A DNA stretch of 64,000 nt from Kofleriaceae bacterium (GTDB taxonomy: Bacteria; Myxococcota_A; Polyangia; Haliangiales; Haliangiaceae): assembly GCA_018057825.1 (NCBI GenBank), contig JAGPCY010000006.1, forward strand, positions 62,001 through 126,000, in the 5' to 3' direction. The translations under genes and the position numbers were made by a program. The notes beneath the pieces are model-generated. The model saw only the letters and a program-made list of their open reading frames with translations. It made no database searches and was not told where the DNA came from. Each line of letters opens with the position of its first letter. Position 1 is the stretch's first letter. This document shows positions 59,756 to 64,000 of this stretch, one piece after another.

Positions 59756-60067
59756 GTGACGACGATCGGTGCCGTGCTAGCAACGGGGGCGGTGGGCAAC
59801 GACTCCGATCTGGCCGCAGCCGTCTTGGTCAACGGCCGCGATCCCTACCCGATGTTCGTCGCCGACGGCCTGACCGCCACCGGCGCGCGCCTGCGCGGGC
59901 CGCTCCTGCTCGAGGTCGGCGAGATCGTCGCCCTCCGGCTGACCCGCGGCGCGCATACGGCCGAGGTCACGAGCACCGTGGTCGAGGTCCGCGGGCGCGA
60001 CGCCGAGCTGGTGGTGTCGTTCGCGGCCGGCGACGCCGGCAAGCTCGGGCCGCTCTTGCGGCGGTGA
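59756..60067 (+). CDS. PilZ-like domain protein
   Basis: 103 residues from GTG. Strand pattern MFVADGLTATGARLRG...VGEIVALRLTRG...VTSTVVEVRG resembles the PilZ barrel, but the N-terminal RxxxR and a clear DxSxxG motif are missing, so c-di-GMP binding is doubtful. The next gene starts 7 nt downstream. Confidence 0.5.
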   Translation: MTTIGAVLATGAVGNDSDLAAAVLVNGRDPYPMFVADGLTATGARLRGPLLLEVGEIVALRLTRGAHTAEVTSTVVEVRGRDAELVVSFAAGDAGKLGPLLRR

Positions 60068-60074
60068 GCGGGCG

Positions 60075-60410
60075 ATGATCGATCCCGGCGTCGACGATCC
60101 CGACGACCTCCGCTACGACCTCGAGGAGGACGGTCGGCTGGTCCGCCGCGAGCTGGCCCGCGCGTGCTGGCGCGCCGGCGGTTGGGCGACCTTGGCCATC
60201 CGCTACGCCGAGCTCGATCCGGCCAGCGATGAGTGGCGCGCGCCGCGGGCGGTGCTGCTTCGGCTGCGCAAGCTGCGCGGTCGCTGGCGGGTCCACGCCT
60301 CGGTGCCGTTGCCCGGGCCGGTCGCGCACTCGCTAGCCGCGTCGCTGTCCGCGTGGTTTCCGTCCGAGCCCGACGACGACGAGCCCGAGCGCGACGACGA
60401 CGCGCCCTGA
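60075..60410 (+). CDS. Small acidic protein of unknown function
   Basis: 111 residues. Acidic at both ends (DPGVDDPDDLRYDLEED; DDDEPERDDD), with a basic, strand-rich middle (RAVLLRLRKLRGRWRVHASV). No motif recognised. Operon with the PilZ-like gene by spacing. Confidence 0.6.
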   Translation: MIDPGVDDPDDLRYDLEEDGRLVRRELARACWRAGGWATLAIRYAELDPASDEWRAPRAVLLRLRKLRGRWRVHASVPLPGPVAHSLAASLSAWFPSEPDDDEPERDDDAP

Positions 60411-60416
60411 GTCTAT

Positions 60417-60630
<214 letters not shown>

Positions 60631-60631
60631 T

Positions 60632-62500
60632 CTAGCTCTTCTTCAGCTTCGAGAACAGCGACGACGACGCTCGGGCCGGGCGAGCCTTCAGCGACTCAGC
60701 GGCGCGCAGCTCGGCGGCGGCGTCGGTGCTGCGCGGCGCGATCTCGAGGGCCCGCCGCAGGTGCTTGATCGCGGTGTCGGGGTCTTGCTCCATGCGGGCG
60801 ATCCGACCGAGCAGCAGGTGGCCCAGGGCCGACTTCTCCGACAGCTCGGTGGCGCGGCGCAGCCGGCTGCGCGCCAGCGGCAAGGCCGCGGCCTTGTCGG
60901 GCGCGGCGACGTAGGTGGTCCACCCGAGCATCGCGTGGTGGTCGGCCTCGGTCGGTGACAGCTCGACGGCTTGTTCGAAGTACGCCAGGGCCTCGTCGAG
61001 CTGCATGCGGCGCAGCGCGCCCTCGCCGCGGCGGTAGGCCTCCTCGCCGCCCAGCACCTGGCGGACCTGGGTCGCGGCCTGCTCGGCGGCGGCGGCGAGC
61101 GCGGCCGCTCCGCCGGCGGCCTGGACCCGGAGGTAGTCGGCGCGGCGCGCCGGATCCGACAGCACCGCGAAGGCCTCGTTGATCCGCGCGAAGACGCGGT
61201 GGGCCTCGCGGCGATCGTCGGTCAGGCCGGCGGCGGCCAGGCGATCGGGGTGGAGGTAGCGCGCCAGCTCGAAGTACGCGGCGCGGATCGCCTCGACCGG
61301 CGCGTCGGCGTCGACCTCGAGGAGCTCGAAGTGATCGGCGCCACCGTCGACCAGCGCGCGCTTGTGGGCGATCAGCGCCGCGACCCGGGTCGGATCGACG
61401 GTGCGCGTGCGGCTCACCGCCGGGCGCGGCGGGGGCGTGGTCGCGCCGGCGACGGTCGGGATGACGCCGGTCTGGCGCGCGGGCGCGGCGACGGTCGGGA
61501 TGACGCCGGTCTGGCGCGCGGGCGCGGCGACGGTCGGGATGACGCCGGTCTGGCGCGCGGGCGCAGCGACGGTGGGGATGACCCCGGTCTGGCGCGCGGG
61601 CGCAGCGACGGTGGGGATGACGCCGGTCTGGCGAGCGGGCGCAGCGACGGTGGGGATGACGCCGGTCTGGCGCGCGGGCGCAGCGACGGTCGGCATGACG
61701 CCGGACGGCCGGGCGGGTGCCTCGGGGGACGCCTTGGCCGCGGGCGGGACCGGCGGCGCCACCAGCGGCGGAGCCGGCGCTGGGATCCGGGCCGCGGCCG
61801 CCGTCGAGGCGTCGGGCACCGCGGCGCCGGTCGCCAGGAGCGCGATCGCCATGGCCTCGACCACCGCGGCGTCGAGCCCCATCGGCACCGGCGAGAGGGT
61901 CAGCGGCCCGGCGGTGAGGCGCGCGACGGCGTCGGCCTCGGCCTGGCCGAACCCGAAGGCGGTGAGGTCGGCCCCGTCGACCAGGCGGATCGCGTTGGCC
62001 CAGGTGGCCAGCTCGCGCCGCAGGCGATCGAGGGTGTAGTGCGCGCGCACGCCGCTGTAGAGGATCCAGCGGGCGTCGATCGGCGGCACCGCGGCCAGCT
62101 CAGGGGTGTCGTCGAGGACGAAGGGCCCGGTCTCGAGGGCGAACACGCGGGCGGCCCGGGCGGCGACCAGCCGGCGGGCCATGCGCCCGACCGCCTCCGA
62201 CGGCAGCCGCGCGATCCGCGCCACCACCTCGACCTCATCGCACCCTGGGTTGGCGGCGATGGCGCGCGCGGCCTCGCCGGCCTGGGTCGAGCTGAGCACG
62301 CCGATCGTGACCGCGATCTTGGCCGCGCTGTCGGCCGGGTGAGGGCTGGTCGCGGCGACGATCGCGCCGCCGTGCCACGCGAGCCGATGCTCGCGGCCGC
62401 CGGGGTCGATCACGAGCTGGCCGCCGAAGCCACGGGTCGCGATCGCCGCGAAGGTGCGCGGCAAGGGCCGATCGGTCAACTGGCCTTGGGCGACGATCAC
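60632..62500 (-). CDS. DUF4388-like/J-domain/TPR protein with 13-residue tandem repeats
   Basis: 622 residues. The N-terminal region (1-220) resembles PATAN/DUF4388 modules (FAAIATRGFGGQLVIDPGG...WHGGAIVAATS). About seven tandem repeats of PTVAAPARQTGVI (about 262-348) follow. The J domain (about 388-455) has YLHPDRL, so the HPD needed to stimulate Hsp70 is intact. TPR-like helices (about 490-610) end in basic SSLFSKLKKS. GTG start 4 nt after the small membrane-protein gene. Likely a specialised Hsp70 co-chaperone or scaffold. Confidence 0.75.
   Translation of the reverse strand: MIVAQGQLTDRPLPRTFAAIATRGFGGQLVIDPGGREHRLAWHGGAIVAATSPHPADSAAKIAVTIGVLSSTQAGEAARAIAANPGCDEVEVVARIARLPSEAVGRMARRLVAARAARVFALETGPFVLDDTPELAAVPPIDARWILYSGVRAHYTLDRLRRELATWANAIRLVDGADLTAFGFGQAEADAVARLTAGPLTLSPVPMGLDAAVVEAMAIALLATGAAVPDASTAAAARIPAPAPPLVAPPVPPAAKASPEAPARPSGVMPTVAAPARQTGVIPTVAAPARQTGVIPTVAAPARQTGVIPTVAAPARQTGVIPTVAAPARQTGVIPTVAAPARQTGVIPTVAGATTPPPRPAVSRTRTVDPTRVAALIAHKRALVDGGADHFELLEVDADAPVEAIRAAYFELARYLHPDRLAAAGLTDDRREAHRVFARINEAFAVLSDPARRADYLRVQAAGGAAALAAAAEQAATQVRQVLGGEEAYRRGEGALRRMQLDEALAYFEQAVELSPTEADHHAMLGWTTYVAAPDKAAALPLARSRLRRATELSEKSALGHLLLGRIARMEQDPDTAIKHLRRALEIAPRSTDAAAELRAAESLKARPARASSSLFSKLKKS
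61455..61715. repeat. 39-bp tandem repeat, about seven units, in the J-domain gene
   Basis: GGGATGACGCCGGTCTGGCG recurs every 39 bp with small variants (GTCGGG/GTGGGG). In-frame, so length variation would keep the protein open. Confidence 0.9.
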
Positions 62501-62504
62501 GGGG

Positions 62505-62660
62505 CTACCGGCGGCGCTTCCATTGCCGCGTCGTCCAGACTCGGGTGCCCACGTAGCCGATCGCGGCGACCGCGACCGCGATCACGACGATCGCGAGCGC
62601 GACCGGGTTGGCGTCGGCGATCGACCACCAGGCGGACGTCGCGAGCGCGGGCGATGGCAT
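62505..62660 (-). CDS. Small single-pass membrane protein
   Basis: 51 residues. A short polar N-terminus, one membrane helix (VALAIVVIAVAVAAIGYVG) and a basic tail (TRQWKRRR). It lies 4 nt upstream of the J-domain gene and has a TATGCT element 8 nt before its ATG. Function unknown; the basic tail suggests N-out, C-in topology. Confidence 0.5.
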   Translation of the reverse strand: MPSPALATSAWWSIADANPVALAIVVIAVAVAAIGYVGTRVWTTRQWKRRR

Positions 62661-62668
62661 CGCGATCG

Positions 62669-62674
62669 AGCATA
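62669..62674 (-). promoter_or_regulatory. -10-like element (TATGCT-N8-ATG)
   Basis: Near-leaderless spacing upstream of the small membrane-protein gene. The divergent PP2C gene has its own element at 62716. Confidence 0.35.
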
Positions 62675-62715
62675 AAGGGCGATGGCGCCGAGTCAACCCG
62701 GCGGCGCCGCCGTGG

Positions 62716-62721
62716 TAGGCT
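62716..62721 (+). promoter_or_regulatory. -10-like element (TAGGCT-N8-GTG)
   Basis: TAGGCT, eight bases, then GTG at 62730. It supports this start over the ATG at 62682. Confidence 0.4.
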
Positions 62722-62729
62722 CTCCGCCG

Positions 62730-63515
62730 GTGAGCACCTCGTTTCCGCTCGGCGCCAACCGGGTTCGCTTCGCTGGCGCGACCAACATCGGCCGCAAGCG
62801 CGAGCACAATGAGGACTCGATCGCGCTGCCCACCAGCATCCGCCTGGCGATCGTCGCCGACGGCATGGGTGGCCACGCCTCGGGAGACGTCGCCAGCCGC
62901 CTGGCGGTCGACACCGTCACCGACTACTTCGAGACCACCGCCGAGCAGCAGCCGCTGACCTGGCCGTACAAGGTCGACACCGAGGAGCGGGCCGAGATCA
63001 ACCGCATGACCCAGGGGGTCATGCTGGCCAACCTCGAGATCTGGGAGAAGGCCCAGCAGGCCGGCGGCCGCATGGGCACGACGATCGTCGCGATGTACTT
63101 CCTCGACGACAAGGTCGTGGTCGGCCACGTCGGCGACAGCCGGTGCTACCGCCTGCGCGACGGCGAGCTGGTGCAGCTCACCGAGGATCACTCGCTGCTC
63201 AACGACTACATCCGGATGAAGCGGATGACCGCCGAGGAGGCGGCCCACTGGCCGCACAAGAACGTGGTGGTCCGCGCCCTCGGCATGAAGGAGTCGGTGG
63301 CGGTCGACATCTACAGCGAGAAGCCGCAGCTCGGCGACTGCTACATCCTGTGCTCCGACGGCCTGACGGGCATGGTGACCGACGATCAGCTCGCGGTCCT
63401 GGTGTCGACCGAGCGCGACCTCGACGCCTGCGTCGAGAAGCTGATCGACACCGCCAACGACGCTGGCGGCGTCGACAACATCTCGGTGGTCCTGGCCCGG
63501 GTCGAGGCCGGGTGA
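62730..63515 (+). CDS. PP2C-family Ser/Thr protein phosphatase
   Basis: 261 residues. All core metal-binding motifs are present: NIGRKREHNEDS, VADGMGGHASGDVAS, MGTTIVAMYF, GHVGDSRCYRLR, LCSDGLTGMV and GGVDNISVVLARV. It dephosphorylates Ser/Thr residues in an Mn/Mg-dependent way and probably opposes Ser/Thr kinases such as the one at the start of this window. There is an insertion of about 25 residues (PLTWPYKVDTEERAE) between the second and third motifs. Confidence 0.92.
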   Translation: MSTSFPLGANRVRFAGATNIGRKREHNEDSIALPTSIRLAIVADGMGGHASGDVASRLAVDTVTDYFETTAEQQPLTWPYKVDTEERAEINRMTQGVMLANLEIWEKAQQAGGRMGTTIVAMYFLDDKVVVGHVGDSRCYRLRDGELVQLTEDHSLLNDYIRMKRMTAEEAAHWPHKNVVVRALGMKESVAVDIYSEKPQLGDCYILCSDGLTGMVTDDQLAVLVSTERDLDACVEKLIDTANDAGGVDNISVVLARVEAG

Positions 63516-63526
63516 GCCGGGGCCCG

Positions 63527-63901
63527 ATGACCCGCGGTCGAGCGCTCGCGGCGGCGATCGCGCTCGCGTTTCTGGCCGTGGGCTGCAAGAAGGCCGCCGA
63601 CGAGGCGCCGTCGCGTCGCCCGCCGCCCATCCCGCCCGAGGAGGCCAACCTCGGCCGCGCCGCCTGCGACGATCTGGTGGCGCGGGTGTGCGCGTGCGCG
63701 ACCGCTCAGCCCGATCGCCCGGAGCTGCGCGAGCGCTGCGAGCTCGATCGCGCGCGGCCGGAGGCCCTGGCCCTGGCCCTCGAGACCGCGGCCCGCCCCG
63801 ACCTGGCGACCGACGCCGTCCTCGGCGCGCAGCGCTCGGTGCGGACGATCATCGACAAGTGCGTGACCGCGGTCGCGGCGTTGCCGAGCCTCGGCTGCTG
63901 A
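63527..63901 (+). CDS. Small Cys-rich lipoprotein
   Basis: 124 residues. Signal ALAAAIALAFLAVGC with a clear lipobox, followed by a Pro-rich tether (RRPPPIPPEE). Six Cys in the mature part (AACDDLVARVCACAT, RCELD, DKCVTAV and the final Cys) suggest disulfides. It starts 11 nt after the phosphatase stop. Function unknown. Confidence 0.7.
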   Translation: MTRGRALAAAIALAFLAVGCKKAADEAPSRRPPPIPPEEANLGRAACDDLVARVCACATAQPDRPELRERCELDRARPEALALALETAARPDLATDAVLGAQRSVRTIIDKCVTAVAALPSLGC

Positions 63902-63934
63902 GCGACCCGGCCGGTCGCGCCGCGCGGCGAGCGC

Positions 63935-64000
63935 CTACGGCGTACCGGGCGCGATCCCGCGCGGGGTGACGATCACGTCGGTGAGGTCGCCCTCAGCGCG
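63935..64000 (-). CDS. C-terminal end of an unknown gene (runs off the window)
   Basis: An open frame enters from the right edge and ends in TAG at 63935-63937 (last residues VIVTPRGIAPGTP). Orientation and codon use fit a real gene, but 21 residues are too few to identify it. Confidence 0.4.
   Translation of the reverse strand, partial: RAEGDLTDVIVTPRGIAPGTP

Overview
The window is about 70% GC and tightly packed, with many 4-bp ATGA gene overlaps. Several traits point to a myxobacterium, most likely of the Haliangium/Kofleriaceae type: a sigma factor next to a Ser/Thr kinase, OmpA-type and secreted proteins with thrombospondin type-3 repeats, many small lipoproteins, proteins with DUF4157 domains, and intergenic (GAGNCC)n tracts. 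This placement is an inference from gene content; no rRNA or tRNA gene is present to confirm it.

Layout. 1-4.1 kb: the start of a Ser/Thr kinase gene, a sigma-70-like factor, an OmpA/TSP3 outer-membrane protein and a CorA-like membrane protein. 4.1-12.1 kb: secreted or effector-like proteins, namely a lipoprotein with a degenerate trypsin fold and a ricin-type lectin, a double-DUF4157 metzincin-like protease, a possible 2OG-Fe(II) oxygenase and an M4 metalloprotease. 12.2-14.9 kb: a methyltransferase, then a two-gene island (PD-(D/E)XK nuclease-like protein plus unknown partner) at the 3' end of murD, flanked by a 63-bp direct repeat of the murD tail. 14.8-23.7 kb (minus strand): division and cell wall cluster rsmH-ftsL-ftsI-murE::murF-mraY-murD, with murE and murF fused. 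24-24.8 kb: a Fic-fold protein lacking the catalytic His.

The core of the window is 25.3-53.2 kb. A 4665-residue DUF4157 protein carries a papain/C39-like cysteine protease-like region, an arginine-type ADP-ribosyltransferase (R-STS-ExE), an adenosine-deaminase-like domain and a GGDEF-like motif. Two nucleotides after it starts a zinc-ribbon/pentapeptide-repeat protein. A propeller-like gene follows, then a second copy of the zinc-ribbon/pentapeptide gene whose last 1.3 kb is almost identical to the first. Further on are a four-unit tandem array of lipoprotein genes, whose last member ends in a third copy of the pentapeptide-gene tail, and an ADP-ribosylglycohydrolase fused to a kinase-like C-lobe. 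I read this as a candidate multi-warhead effector locus with protective or partner genes. The domains are seen in the sequence; the joint function is inferred.

53-64 kb is mostly housekeeping: an M14 carboxypeptidase-like protein, a zinc-ribbon membrane protein, gatCAB behind a FadR-type regulator, a PilZ-like protein, a J-domain/TPR protein, a PP2C phosphatase, a small lipoprotein and the tail of one more gene. Across the window, at least six genes have a TANNNT element exactly 6 nt before the start codon, which is the spacing of leaderless transcripts.
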